Assembly (NCBI RefSeq): GCF_035474595.1
Contig: NZ_DATIND010000048.1
Span: forward strand, 1-41,396
Source of the DNA: Longimicrobium sp.
GTDB taxonomy: Bacteria; Gemmatimonadota; Gemmatimonadetes; Longimicrobiales; Longimicrobiaceae
Length of the DNA stretch: 41,396 nucleotides
Direction: 5' to 3'
The translations under genes were made by a program, and so were the position numbers. Below the pieces are notes generated by a model that saw only the letters and a program-made list of their open reading frames with translations, searched no databases and had not been told where the DNA came from. Of the stretch, positions 24,821 through 33,015 are shown piece after piece; the first letter of the stretch is position 1; each line of letters begins with the position of its first letter.

Positions 24821-26005
24821 CTACCCCCGCGCGCCGGGGGAAGTTTCGCGAATGTCCTCTGCGATGGACGCCACGGCACCGGCGGCCGCGTCCACCTCGG
24901 CCTCGGTGGTCGCCCAGCCGACGGAGAAGCGCACCGCGCCCGTCTCCGCGCAGCCCAGCACCGCGTGCGCTTCCGGCGCGCAGTGGAGCCCGGCGCGGGT
25001 CATCACCCCGTGCTCGCGGTCCAGCCGGTGCGCCAGCCGGTTCGCGGGAATTCCGTCGACGGTAAGGGTGACGATGCCGACACCGTCCGGCGCCGCGGGG
25101 GAGAGGATGCGGACGCCTTCGATGGACGCCAGCCGCTCACGCAGCCGCGCCTTCAGCGCCGTCTCCCGTGCGTGCACGGCGGCGATGCCGCGCTCCGCCA
25201 GCCACTCCACCCCCGCCAGCAGCCCGGCGATCCCCGGCCCGTTCAGCGTTCCCGGCTCCAGCCGGTCGGGCATGGCGTCCGGCATCCCGGCCGGCATCGA
25301 GTCGCCGCCGGTGCCGCCGGCCCACACCGGATCGATCTCCATCCCCTCGCGCACCCACAGCCCGCCCGTTCCCTGCGGGCCCAGCAGCCCCTTGTGCCCG
25401 GTGAAGGCCAGCACGTCGATCCCCATCTCCATGACGTCGATGGGGACGTGCCCGGCGGACTGCGCGGCGTCGACCAGGACGATCGAGCCGTGGGCGTGCG
25501 CGCGCCGCGCCATCTCCGCCACCGGAAGGACGCTGCCGAGGACGTTGGAGGCGTGCGGGATCGCCAGCACCCGCGCCGGCCGCCCATCCCCCGCCAGCGC
25601 GTCGTCCAGCTCCGCGAAGTCCACCGATCCGTCCGCGCCGCCGCCGATCACCGTCTCCCCGATCCCCCGCGCCGCCAGCACGGCGACGGGGCGGCGGACG
25701 GCGTTGTGGTCGAACGCCGTGCGGACCACGCGGTCGCCGGGGCGGACGAGGCCGTGCAGCGCGGCGTTCAACGCGTAGGTGGCGTTGGGGAAGAAGGCGA
25801 CGCGGCCGGGGTCGCCCTCGGCGCCGAATGTCCGCGCCAGCGCCGCCCGGCAGCGCAGCGCGATGCGCCCCGCCTCGAGCGCGAGGTGGTGCCCGGAGCG
25901 CCCCGGCGTCGCCCCCACCTCGCGCAGGTAGCGCACGACCGCCTCCGTCACCGCGTCGGGGCGCAGGGCGGAGGTCGCCGCGTAGTCGAGATAGATGCCG
26001 TCCAT
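24821..26005 (-). CDS. Cysteine desulfurase, NifS/IscS-type
   Basis: 394 residues from the ATG at 26005 (MDGIYLDYAATS, the usual family start); the frame is open further upstream without family similarity. This PLP-dependent enzyme removes sulfur from L-cysteine as a protein-bound persulfide. Visible landmarks are AFDHNAV with the His100 that stacks on PLP, Asp179 in VDAAQSAGH, PLP-Lys205 in FTGHKG, and active-site Cys342 in TRAGLHCAP, a short-loop SufS/CsdA-like context. The nearest upstream genes on this strand are the LarE-like gene and its small partner, so the enzyme may supply sulfur to LarE. It could also serve general Fe-S assembly; no scaffold gene (IscU/SufU) is nearby. Confidence 0.93.
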   Translation of the reverse strand: MDGIYLDYAATSALRPDAVTEAVVRYLREVGATPGRSGHHLALEAGRIALRCRAALARTFGAEGDPGRVAFFPNATYALNAALHGLVRPGDRVVRTAFDHNAVRRPVAVLAARGIGETVIGGGADGSVDFAELDDALAGDGRPARVLAIPHASNVLGSVLPVAEMARRAHAHGSIVLVDAAQSAGHVPIDVMEMGIDVLAFTGHKGLLGPQGTGGLWVREGMEIDPVWAGGTGGDSMPAGMPDAMPDRLEPGTLNGPGIAGLLAGVEWLAERGIAAVHARETALKARLRERLASIEGVRILSPAAPDGVGIVTLTVDGIPANRLAHRLDREHGVMTRAGLHCAPEAHAVLGCAETGAVRFSVGWATTEAEVDAAAGAVASIAEDIRETSPGARG

Positions 26006-26146
26006 CGGCCGCGTCACGCCTCGCGCGCGGCACCCGCCCGCGATGCCGTCGCGCCGCCGGGCAGGCACCCGGCCAGCGGGGCGGGAATGGGGTAGCGCGG
26101 GCGGGGAGTCATGGGGATGGAGAACCGGGAGATGGGGTGATGCGGA

Positions 26147-26386
26147 TCAGTTCGGCGCCGGCTCGTCCGCCTCAGCCAGGTCCAGCGCGACGTAGCGGAA
26201 GCCGGCGCGCTTCACCGCGTCGGCGATGGCGGCGCCGCCGGGCCCCATCATCCGCTCCCACGCATCCCCGTGGACGCGCACGGCGGCGATCTCGCGCTCG
26301 TGCCCCTCGACGTCCACGGACGCGCCATGCACGCCGGCGTCCGCCAGCGCGCGCTCGGCCGCGGCGATGCGGGCGTCCGCGCTCAC
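26147..26386 (-). CDS. Small protein resembling a lone LarE C-terminal domain
   Basis: 79 residues from a GTG at 26386 that overlaps the LarE stop (GTGA). The sequence AERALADAGVHGASVDVEGH, then EIAAVRVHGDAWERM, then ADAVKRAGFRYVALDL parallels the C-terminal part of the upstream LarE (AELALRALSFRDFRVRHHG, ARLEVHPAEIGRV, AVREAGFGRVLVDL). LarE proteins in general often end with a GFRYVALDL-type strand, here present in the small protein rather than in LarE itself. It may be a split-off or duplicated domain that works with LarE. The gene call depends on the overlap and this similarity. Confidence 0.6.
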   Translation of the reverse strand: MSADARIAAAERALADAGVHGASVDVEGHEREIAAVRVHGDAWERMMGPGGAAIADAVKRAGFRYVALDLAEADEPAPN

Positions 26387-27219
26387 GCCGCGCCCCCGAG
26401 CTGCACCAGCTGCGACGCGGCCAGGCCCTCGTTCAGGGCGCCGCGGCGGTAGCCGTGGAGATCGACCAGCACGCGCCCGAAACCGGCCTCGCGGACGGCA
26501 GCGTGGATCGCGGCGCGCAAACCGGCGACGCGGCCGATCTCGGCGGGGTGCACCTCCAGCCGGGCGACGGTGCCGTGGTGCCGCACGCGGAAATCGCGGA
26601 AGCTGAGCGCCCTCAGCGCCAGCTCCGCGCGCTCCACCTGCCGCAGCCGCTCCGGCGTCACCGCGATGCCGTACGGCAGCCGCGAGGCCAGGCACGGCGC
26701 CGCCGGCTGGTCCCACGTGGGCAGCCCCAGCTCGCGCGACCAGGCGCGGATCTCGGCCTTGGTCAGCCCCGCCTCGAGCAGCGGCGAGCGCACGGCGTTC
26801 TCCGCCGCGGCCACGGCGCCCGGGCGGTGGTCGCCCACGTCGTCGGCGTTGGAGCCGTCCAGCACCGTCCGCAGCCCGCGCTCATGGGCGACGGAGGCGA
26901 GGCGCGTCCACAGCTCGCTCTTGCAGAAGTAGCAGCGGTTGTTGGGGTTGGCGGCGTAGCGCGGGTCGTCCATCTCCCGCGTCTCCACCTCCAGCCAGGG
27001 GATGCCGAACCCGGCGGCCACCTCGCGCGCCGTGTCCTCCATCCAGCTGGCCACCGAGTCGCTCTTCCCGGTCACCGCCAGCACGTTCGCGGCGCCGAGC
27101 ACGTCCACGGCCACCTTGGCCAGGAACACGGAATCGACGCCGCCGCTGTACCCCACCACCACCGAGCCGCACTCGCGCAGAATGCCGCGCAGCCGCTCGC
27201 GCTTGGCCTCAGGAACCAT
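26383..27219 (-). CDS. larE: LarE-type ATP-dependent sulfur insertase (PP-loop)
   Basis: 278 residues from the ATG at 27219, with GAGGGG six bases upstream; the longer open frame lacks family similarity. LarE converts the carboxylates of the nicotinic-acid-derived precursor to thioacids during biosynthesis of the nickel-pincer nucleotide cofactor of lactate racemase and relatives. Seen here: PP-loop SGGVDS at 25-30, NNRCYFCKSE at 94-102, and PCLASR with Cys176, the position I recall for the sacrificial cysteine in the Lactobacillus enzyme. RVRHHG (211-216) holds the expected basic residues. larB and larC are not in the window. A cysteine desulfurase lies downstream. Confidence 0.9.
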   Translation of the reverse strand: MVPEAKRERLRGILRECGSVVVGYSGGVDSVFLAKVAVDVLGAANVLAVTGKSDSVASWMEDTAREVAAGFGIPWLEVETREMDDPRYAANPNNRCYFCKSELWTRLASVAHERGLRTVLDGSNADDVGDHRPGAVAAAENAVRSPLLEAGLTKAEIRAWSRELGLPTWDQPAAPCLASRLPYGIAVTPERLRQVERAELALRALSFRDFRVRHHGTVARLEVHPAEIGRVAGLRAAIHAAVREAGFGRVLVDLHGYRRGALNEGLAASQLVQLGGAA

Positions 27220-27807
27220 CTCACCCCTCGAAAACGGAAGACGGCCGACAAGATGCCGCTTGGCTGCATACACCGCCAGCGGTCTGGGGATCGGGACTGA
27301 ACGCCGTGGAGCCTTCTCCGCGCCGCTCTCGGCCCCGCGGAGCCCTCCCCCCGCGGCTGGGGCCGCGTACCCCTCGCCCGGTACGGGCCCCGATAATGGG
27401 AGGGGGTAACTTCGAGCGTGGCGCGCAGAGGGTGGCGCACTCGTCGGACGCACGTGTGATGCGATGCCCGCAGGAAGCATCCCGGTGGCTCCGAAAGCTT
27501 TCCCGCGTTGAGTTCTCCCCCCCCGCGGAGCGGGCGGAGGGGCCGGGGGAGGGGGCTAGCCAGGCGGGCAAGATGCTGCGCCATCAGGCCGAAACTTCTC
27601 CTCTTGGTTAGTTCTCCCCCTCCCCCGGTCGGTTTCTGGGGGAGGGGGCCGGGGGGAGAGGGCCGCCGCGGTTGGGCGAGCACGGAGCTCGCTGGCGGAC
27701 GACTTGCGTTCGTCGCCGCGTTCCGAAGTTCGGCTTCAGCGGCGGATCGCTCAGCCCCGCGGCTGCAGCGACGAACGCGTATCTCGACGGACGGTGTGGA
27801 GCGGCGG
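27220..27807. other. Divergent intergenic region with G/C-rich hairpin repeats
   Basis: 588 bases between divergent larE and the phosphodiesterase gene; no gene seen. Two related units begin AGTTCTCCCCC (about 27510 and 27610) and continue into GGGGCCGGGGG-type stretches. The second has a perfect 11-bp stem (27616-27626 with 27638-27648). Promoters for both flanking genes should lie here, but none is convincing by eye. Confidence 0.6.
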
Positions 27808-29490
27808 ATGAGCAAACGGGGATGGGTGATCGCGGCGCTGGCCGTGCTGGCCGCGGCGGCCGGGTATGTGGCGCTGAAGCTGGGCCGCAGCACGGGCGAG
27901 GTCGCGGACCTGGTGGCCGAGGGCGCGGAGAAGGTGCTGCGCGAGCCCATGCGCCCGGCCCGCGGGAGCCCGCGCGTGCTGGTGTTCGCGCTCGACGGCG
28001 TGGGCGCGGACCAGCTGGAGGCCGTCATCCGCTCCGGCCGCGCGCGCAGCATCGCCCGGCTGGTGGGGCGCCCGCGCCGCGGCGAGCCGGGCGTGTACCA
28101 GCACGCGTACGCGGTGCCGGGCGTGCTCAGCATCCTCCCGTCCACCACCTACGCCGCGTGGACGTCGCTCTTCACGGGCCAGCCGGCGGGGCGCACCGGC
28201 GTTCCCGGCAACGAGTGGTTCGCGCGCGAGGAAGACCGCTTCTACGCCCCCGCGCCCGTTACCGTGAGCGAGAACACGCAGGCGCTGCAGGTCTACAGCG
28301 ACCAGCTGATGGGCCGCGTGGCGCACGCCCCCACGCTGTACGAGCAGGCCGGGGTGCGCGCCTACGTCTCGCTCGCGGCGCTGCAGCGCGGCGCCGACCT
28401 GGTCACCGTCCCCGATCCCGTCGCGCTGGGGCCCATGGTGAGCGCCTTTGCCGAGGGCGCGCAGGAGGGCGAGGTGAAGCGCGAGGTGTACGCGCAGCTC
28501 GACGAGGGCGCGGCGGGGAGCCTGCTGTCGACCATCGAGAAGCGCGGGGTGGCCGACCTCCAGGTCGTCTACTTTCCCGGCGTGGACCTGTGGACGCACG
28601 TGGCGCCGGACCCGCTCCGGGCGCAGCAGGCGTACGTGGAGACGGTGGTGGACCGCGTGGTCGGCCGCGTGCTGGACGCCTACCGCCGCCGCCACGCGCT
28701 GCGCGACACCTGGGTCGTCTTCGTGGCCGACCACGGCCACACGCCGGTGCTGAACGACGACCTGCACTCTCTCGGCACCGCCGGCGACGACGAGCCGCCC
28801 GCGGTGCTGCACCAGGCCGGCTTCCGCGTGCGCCCCTTCCACCTGGACGTGAAGGACGACGAGCGCGTCTACCAGTCCGTCGTCGCCTACCAGGGGGCGA
28901 TGGCGTACGTCTACCTGGCCGACCGCTCCGCCTGCCCCAACCCGGCCGACCGCTGCGACTGGCGGCGTCCGCCACGCTTCGAGCAGGACGTGCTCCCGGT
29001 GGTGCGCGCCTTCGACGCCGCCAACCGCACGGGCGCGGGGGTGCCGCAGCTGCGCGGCACGCTGGACCTGATCTTCGCGCGGCAGCCGCGGCCGTTCGGG
29101 CAGGACGCCGCGCCCTTCCAGGTGTGGGACGGGGAAAAGCTGGTGGCGATCGGCGAGTATCTGCGCGCGCATCCGCGCCCCGACCTGCTGGACCTGGAGC
29201 GGCGGATGGACGGGCTGGCCACGGGCCCGTACGGCAACCACGCGGGCGACGTCCTTCTCCTGGCGCGCACGGGGATGCAGCGCCCGATCGGCGAGCGCTT
29301 CTACTTCTCCGGCATCTACCACTCCTGGCACGGCAGCCCCACCGCCCAGGACAGCCGCATCCCCCTCGTCGTCGCCCTCCCCGGCGGCGACGGGCGCCAG
29401 CTCCGCGCCCGCGTCCGCGCCGCCGCGGGCGAGCACCCCACGCAGCTCGACGTCACCCGGCTCGTCCTTTCGCTCCTTGGCCGCGGGTAA
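27808..29490 (+). CDS. Membrane-anchored phosphodiesterase/NPP-like, alkaline phosphatase superfamily
   Basis: 560 residues from the ATG at 27808; the frame is open upstream, but the hydrophobic N terminus (VIAALAVLAAAAGYVAL, 7-23) makes this start sensible as a signal anchor. Metal and catalytic landmarks of the nucleotide pyrophosphatase/phosphodiesterase group are visible: Asp63 in VFALDGVG, Thr114 in PSTTYAAWTSLFTG as nucleophile, Asp260 and His264 in GVDLWTH, Asp308-His309 in VADHGHTPV, and a late His508 in YHSWHGS. The catalytic domain would face the periplasm. The substrate is unknown: phosphodiesters, nucleotides or phospho-lipid groups are all possible. It stands alone in its transcription unit. 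Confidence 0.88.
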   Translation: MSKRGWVIAALAVLAAAAGYVALKLGRSTGEVADLVAEGAEKVLREPMRPARGSPRVLVFALDGVGADQLEAVIRSGRARSIARLVGRPRRGEPGVYQHAYAVPGVLSILPSTTYAAWTSLFTGQPAGRTGVPGNEWFAREEDRFYAPAPVTVSENTQALQVYSDQLMGRVAHAPTLYEQAGVRAYVSLAALQRGADLVTVPDPVALGPMVSAFAEGAQEGEVKREVYAQLDEGAAGSLLSTIEKRGVADLQVVYFPGVDLWTHVAPDPLRAQQAYVETVVDRVVGRVLDAYRRRHALRDTWVVFVADHGHTPVLNDDLHSLGTAGDDEPPAVLHQAGFRVRPFHLDVKDDERVYQSVVAYQGAMAYVYLADRSACPNPADRCDWRRPPRFEQDVLPVVRAFDAANRTGAGVPQLRGTLDLIFARQPRPFGQDAAPFQVWDGEKLVAIGEYLRAHPRPDLLDLERRMDGLATGPYGNHAGDVLLLARTGMQRPIGERFYFSGIYHSWHGSPTAQDSRIPLVVALPGGDGRQLRARVRAAAGEHPTQLDVTRLVLSLLGRG

Positions 29491-29757
29491 GGGGACAGGG
29501 GACAGGGCCCGCCGGGGGACGCGTCACGTACAGCACGGCTGGCGCGTTTCTTCCACTCCGCGCGTCGCCGGCGAGGAGGTGGATGTGAGGGATGGGGAGG
29601 CGGACTGCTACCCGTCCGCGTTGCTGTTGGAGTGATGTAACTGCCGAATGGAACCATAGTTAGGCAGTGGTGTCGAAACGTCCGAGTTCGCGCCGCCGCG
29701 GCCGGGGAGTCCGGGTGCCGGTGGATGATTCGCCATTCTGGTGTGGAGTAGGAAACC

Positions 29758-30285
29758 GTGAAGAGCACCCGCATCGCCTTCCTGGCCGCCGCCGCGCTGG
29801 CCCTTCCCGCCGCCGTCGCGGCGCAGACCACGCCGGCGCCCGCGCAGCCGGCGGCTCCCGCGGCCGCTTCGGCCGACGAGGCGCAGCAGCTGCAGGCCAA
29901 GCTGGGCGCGCTGCAGCAGCAGGCGCTGAGCGACCCGTCGCTGAAGCCGGCGCAGGACAGCTTCACCGCGGTGGTGAACGCCGGAATGGCCAAGCTGGAC
30001 CCCACCGCGCCCACCAAGCTGGCCCGCGCCACCGCGCTGCAGGCCGAGGTGGCCGCCGCGCGCACCGCCAACGACAACGCCAAGCTGAACGCGCTGGCCA
30101 CCGAGGCGCAGCAGCTGCAGACGTACTTCGCCGGGATGCAGCCGCGCGTGGCGCAGCTCCCCGAGGTGCAGGCCGCGCGTCAGGTGTTCCTGGAGCGGGT
30201 GTTCGCCAGGATGAAGCAGCTGGACCCGAACGCGCAGCAGTACGTCGACCGCCTCACCGCGCTCCGCGGCGGCAGCGGCCGGTAA
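29758..30285 (+). CDS. Secreted Ala/Gln-rich helical protein, unknown
   Basis: 175 residues from a GTG at 29758 with AGGAAA just upstream. It has a clear signal peptide (KSTRIAFLAAAALALPAAVAAQ, likely cleaved near AAVAA-QT), then a Pro/Ala linker and a helical mature part with repeated coiled-coil-like QQLQAKLGALQQQAL and EAQQLQTYFAGM segments. It is probably periplasmic and chaperone- or scaffold-like, resembling small secreted helical proteins of no known function. A strong terminator follows 63 bases downstream, so it is monocistronic or the last gene of its unit. Confidence 0.75.
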   Translation: MKSTRIAFLAAAALALPAAVAAQTTPAPAQPAAPAAASADEAQQLQAKLGALQQQALSDPSLKPAQDSFTAVVNAGMAKLDPTAPTKLARATALQAEVAAARTANDNAKLNALATEAQQLQTYFAGMQPRVAQLPEVQAARQVFLERVFARMKQLDPNAQQYVDRLTALRGGSGR

Positions 30286-30291
30286 CCGCAA

Positions 30292-30326
30292 CAGCAGTAC
30301 GGAAGTACGAGAGTACGGAAGCACGA
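30292..30326. repeat. AGTACGGA-type octamer repeats
   Basis: Four consecutive units related to AGTACGGA lie just before the terminator. The style is like the AGTGCGGAAGTGCGTGA units at 24019-24035. Confidence 0.6.
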
Positions 30327-30348
30327 TAAAGAAGATGGTAGATAAAGG

Positions 30349-30385
30349 CGCGCCGCCGTGGATCACCCACGGCGGCGCGTTTTCG
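30349..30385 (+). terminator. Strong intrinsic terminator
   Basis: A perfect 13-bp G/C-rich stem (30349-30361 with 30367-30379) with a 5-base loop, followed by TTTTCGTTCTT. It ends the unit of the secreted helical protein and also separates it from the convergent PIN toxin gene. Confidence 0.93.
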
Positions 30386-30418
30386 TTCTTATTCCTTGTG
30401 CGTCCTACCCCGGTTTCG

Positions 30419-30853
30419 TTACTCGACAGCGGACCGGGGATCGAAGAAGGATGTGAAGCCTCGCTGTTCCAGACCCCTGCGCAATGCCCGGTCGCCCGTC
30501 CACAGCCAGGCATCGAGCGTGAGCGCCAGCGCGACCACCGGTGCGTCGGCGAGATCGACGTCGCGGCAGAGCTCGCGGGCGGTCGCTACGTGGCGCGCGG
30601 GAAACGCATCTTCCCTGTAGATGTGGACACGCCGGAGAAGCTGATGGAGTACCACGAGGACTTCGTCTTCGCCCAGCCGCGAAAAGCGCTGGATCCGCTC
30701 CTTGTGGTGAAACAGCTCCACGAGAATGCTCTCGCACACGAAGAACGTGCGATCGGCGTTCCCGAGTATTCGAGCGAAGGGCGAGTCGGCGCGGAGGAGG
30801 GCGGAGAAGATGACGTTGGTGTCTACGACAACGGGCGACTCCGGGCCCGGCAC
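30419..30853 (-). CDS. PIN-domain ribonuclease toxin
   Basis: 144 residues from a GTG at 30853. The PIN fold is indicated by VVVDTNVIFSALL with Asp11, a central acidic position in CESILVELFHHK, and the C-terminal DLADAPVVALAL and TGDRALRRGL blocks that bring the remaining acidic residues to the metal site. VapC-like PIN toxins cleave RNA and are neutralised by a partner encoded just upstream; here the upstream 75-residue gene ends one base before this start, so the two are translationally coupled. The RNA target is unknown. Confidence 0.88.
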   Translation of the reverse strand: MPGPESPVVVDTNVIFSALLRADSPFARILGNADRTFFVCESILVELFHHKERIQRFSRLGEDEVLVVLHQLLRRVHIYREDAFPARHVATARELCRDVDLADAPVVALALTLDAWLWTGDRALRRGLEQRGFTSFFDPRSAVE

Positions 30854-30854
30854 G

Positions 30855-31082
30855 TCAGGGGCCCTCGAAGATGTGGCGCACGCGCTCCCAGGCGGCCTGC
30901 TTCACCTCGTTCGCGAGCATGGCGGCATGGTCTTCCGTCAACTGGCTGCGCTTGCGGATGGATTCCAGGACCAGGTAATCCAGGAGCCGGGTGAGCTCCG
31001 CCTCGTCCAGAACGTCGGAGCTCACCCGGATGACGTAGTCGCGGTCCTCGCGATCCAGGGTATAGGCTGGTGCGGTCGCCAT
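30855..31082 (-). CDS. Antitoxin partner of the PIN toxin
   Basis: 75 residues from the ATG at 31082, with GGAAAGG upstream. A short beta segment (YVIRVSSDVLDEAELTRLLDYL) is followed by a helical, charged C terminus (MLANEVKQAAWERVRHIFEG), of the kind that wraps around PIN toxins. No classical AbrB, RHH or Phd motif is plain to me. The assignment rests mainly on size and on the one-base spacing to the PIN gene. Confidence 0.75.
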   Translation of the reverse strand: MATAPAYTLDREDRDYVIRVSSDVLDEAELTRLLDYLVLESIRKRSQLTEDHAAMLANEVKQAAWERVRHIFEGP

Positions 31083-31166
31083 TTTCGCCTTTCCGAGCAG
31101 GTGGCTGGAACATCCAAGGTAATCAACTTCGCGCGGAATTGAACCCGGACACCCTGTGCCTCCACC

Positions 31167-31424
31167 TCACACCGGGACCTCGTCCACGTAGCACCAGCTC
31201 CAGTCCTCGCCCGGCTCGGCGGACTGGATGATGGGGTGCTGCGTGGCGTGGAAGTGCTTGGTGGCGTGCTTGTTGGGCGACGAGTCGCAGCAGCCCACAT
31301 GGCCGCAGGTGCGGCACATCCGCAGGTGCACCCACCAGCTGCCGGTCTTCAGGCACTCCTCGCATCCCTGCGTGTTGGGGTGCACGTCGTGGATCTGGTC
31401 GGTGTGGGTGCAGTTCGTCGCCAT
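31167..31424 (-). CDS. UBP-type zinc-finger protein
   Basis: 85 residues from the ATG at 31424 with GGAGAGG upstream. The cysteine/histidine pattern (C21-x2-C24, C37-x2-C40, C45, H53, H57, H63) with WWVHLRMCRTCGHVGCCD followed by HATKHFHATQHPII matches the zinc-finger UBP domain, which in eukaryotes binds ubiquitin C termini. Bacterial stand-alone versions are common, of unknown role and sometimes associated with redox enzymes. Here an FAD disulfide oxidoreductase is encoded upstream on the same strand, but 175 bases and an inverted repeat separate them. Confidence 0.9.
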   Translation of the reverse strand: MATNCTHTDQIHDVHPNTQGCEECLKTGSWWVHLRMCRTCGHVGCCDSSPNKHATKHFHATQHPIIQSAEPGEDWSWCYVDEVPV

Positions 31425-31513
31425 CGTCCTCTCCGTCGTGGATCGTGTCGCAGACCTCGCATCGTCCGAGTCTGCCACGGCGCCGCCCGTTCCGCAACGC
31501 CGCCACAGCATGA

Positions 31514-31582
31514 TCACACGGAGGAAACGGAGGGAACGGAGAACTGCACCCGTCCTCCGTTTCCTCCGGTCCCTCCGTGTGA
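31514..31582. repeat. 28-bp imperfect inverted repeat (GGAGG/CCTCC)
   Basis: Arms 31514-31541 and 31555-31582 pair with about four mismatches around a 13-base loop. It lies just downstream of the oxidoreductase stop and could end that transcript, though the - strand copy has no T run. Its build (TCACACGGAGG with repeats of GGAAACGGAG) is like the GCGGAGAC repeat at 22300-22371. Confidence 0.75.
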
Positions 31583-31599
31583 GACCTTTCTTCTTTCCC

Positions 31600-33015
31600 T
31601 CAAACCGCGGCTGCGGTCATCATCTCCGCGGCCTCGGAGGCGGGGCAGGGGGCCAGGGCGTAGCGCGGGAGCTTCATCACCAGCGTCTGCAACCCTTCGG
31701 CGAACGTGGGGTGGATGAACTCCGTGTCGACCACCGTGCGTGCGGTCGCGCCGGCCTGCATCAGCACGGAGAATACGTGCACCAGCTCCCCCGCCTGCGC
31801 GCCCACGATCGACGCGCCGACGAAGCGCTCCGTCTTCCGGTCGACGAGGATGCGCATCACCCCGGCGGGGACGTCGGCCTCCACCGCGCGCGCCACCCCC
31901 GCGAACGGCATCTCCGCCACCTCCACGTCGAGTTCCTGCTCGCGCGCCTCGCGCTCCGTCATCCCCACGCGGCCGACCTGTGGATCGGTGAACATGGCGT
32001 AGGGGACCAGCCGCCCGTCGCGCCCGCCGCTCCGCTGGCCGGTGAGGATGTCGAAGAGGATCCGCCCGTCGTCCCACGCGCGGTGGGTGAACTGCGGGCC
32101 GCCGGTGCAGTCGCCGATGGCGAACACGCCCTCCGCGGAGGTGCGGAAGCCGTCGTCCACCGCCACGAAGCCGCGCTCGTCCAGCCGCACGCCGGCCGCG
32201 TCGCATCCCAGGTCGCCGGTGTTCGGCGTCCGCCCCGTCGCCACCAGCAGGTGCGATCCGGCCGCCTCGCTCCCGTCCTCCATCGTCACCACGACGTCAT
32301 CCTCCCGCCGCTCCACGCGCGCCGGACGGCTTCCCTTGCGCACGCCGATCCCCTCGGCGGCGAACTGCTTCTCGATCTCCGCCGACACCTGCGGGTCCTC
32401 GCGCGCCAGCAGCCGGTCGCCGGGGTCGATGATCGTCACCTCCGCGCCCAGCCGCCGGAACGCCTGCCCCAGCTCGCACCCGATGTAGCCGCCGCCGACG
32501 CACACCAGCCGCTCCGGCAGCTCGCGCAGCGCGAAGATGGAGCCGTTGGTGAGGAAGGGCACCGCGTCCAGCCCCGGGATCCTGGGCACCGCGTGGCGCG
32601 TTCCGACGTTCAGGACGATGGTCTCCGCCTCGTGCGTCTCGCCCTCGATCTCCACCTTCCGTGGTCCGGCGAGGCGCGCGTGGGCTTGGACGACGGTGAG
32701 CCGCTCGCCCGCGCGCTCCAGGCGCTGCCGCACCCCCTCGCGCCACTGGTGGACGATGCCGTCCACGCGCTCCATCACCGCGCGGAAGTCCACCTCCACG
32801 GCGGTGTTCACGCCAAGACGACGGGCGCGCCGCGCGTCGTGCGCCGCCTGCGCGCTGGCGATCAGGCTCTTGCTGGGCGTGCAGCCGCGGTTCACGCAGG
32901 TGCCGCCCACCTCGCTGCGCTCCGCCAGCAGCACCGTGCGCCCGCTCTCCGCCAGCAGCGCGGCCAGCGGCACGCCGCCCTGCCCGGCGCCGATCACGAT
33001 CACGTCGTATCTCAT
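31600..33015 (-). CDS. FAD-dependent pyridine nucleotide-disulfide oxidoreductase (MerA/Lpd-like)
   Basis: 471 residues from the ATG at 33015 (MRYDVIVIGAGQGG); an upstream extension of the frame lacks similarity. FAD-binding GAGQGG is at 9-14, redox-active Cys40/Cys45 in GGTCVNRGCTPSK, the NAD(P)-binding GGGYIGCELG, the second FAD motif FAIGDCTGGPQFTH, and the C-terminal dimerisation domain with IHPTFAE carrying the catalytic His/Glu pair. This is the dihydrolipoamide dehydrogenase / mercuric reductase / glutathione reductase group. There is no N-terminal HMA domain and no C-terminal Cys pair, so mercury reduction is unlikely. The exact substrate is not determined by sequence. Confidence 0.92.
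   Translation of the reverse strand: MRYDVIVIGAGQGGVPLAALLAESGRTVLLAERSEVGGTCVNRGCTPSKSLIASAQAAHDARRARRLGVNTAVEVDFRAVMERVDGIVHQWREGVRQRLERAGERLTVVQAHARLAGPRKVEIEGETHEAETIVLNVGTRHAVPRIPGLDAVPFLTNGSIFALRELPERLVCVGGGYIGCELGQAFRRLGAEVTIIDPGDRLLAREDPQVSAEIEKQFAAEGIGVRKGSRPARVERREDDVVVTMEDGSEAAGSHLLVATGRTPNTGDLGCDAAGVRLDERGFVAVDDGFRTSAEGVFAIGDCTGGPQFTHRAWDDGRILFDILTGQRSGGRDGRLVPYAMFTDPQVGRVGMTEREAREQELDVEVAEMPFAGVARAVEADVPAGVMRILVDRKTERFVGASIVGAQAGELVHVFSVLMQAGATARTVVDTEFIHPTFAEGLQTLVMKLPRYALAPCPASEAAEMMTAAAV

Noticed and set aside
31600-33015. Mercuric reductase (merA)
   Set aside because: The N-terminal metal-binding domain and the C-terminal cysteine pair expected of MerA are missing and there are no other mer genes.
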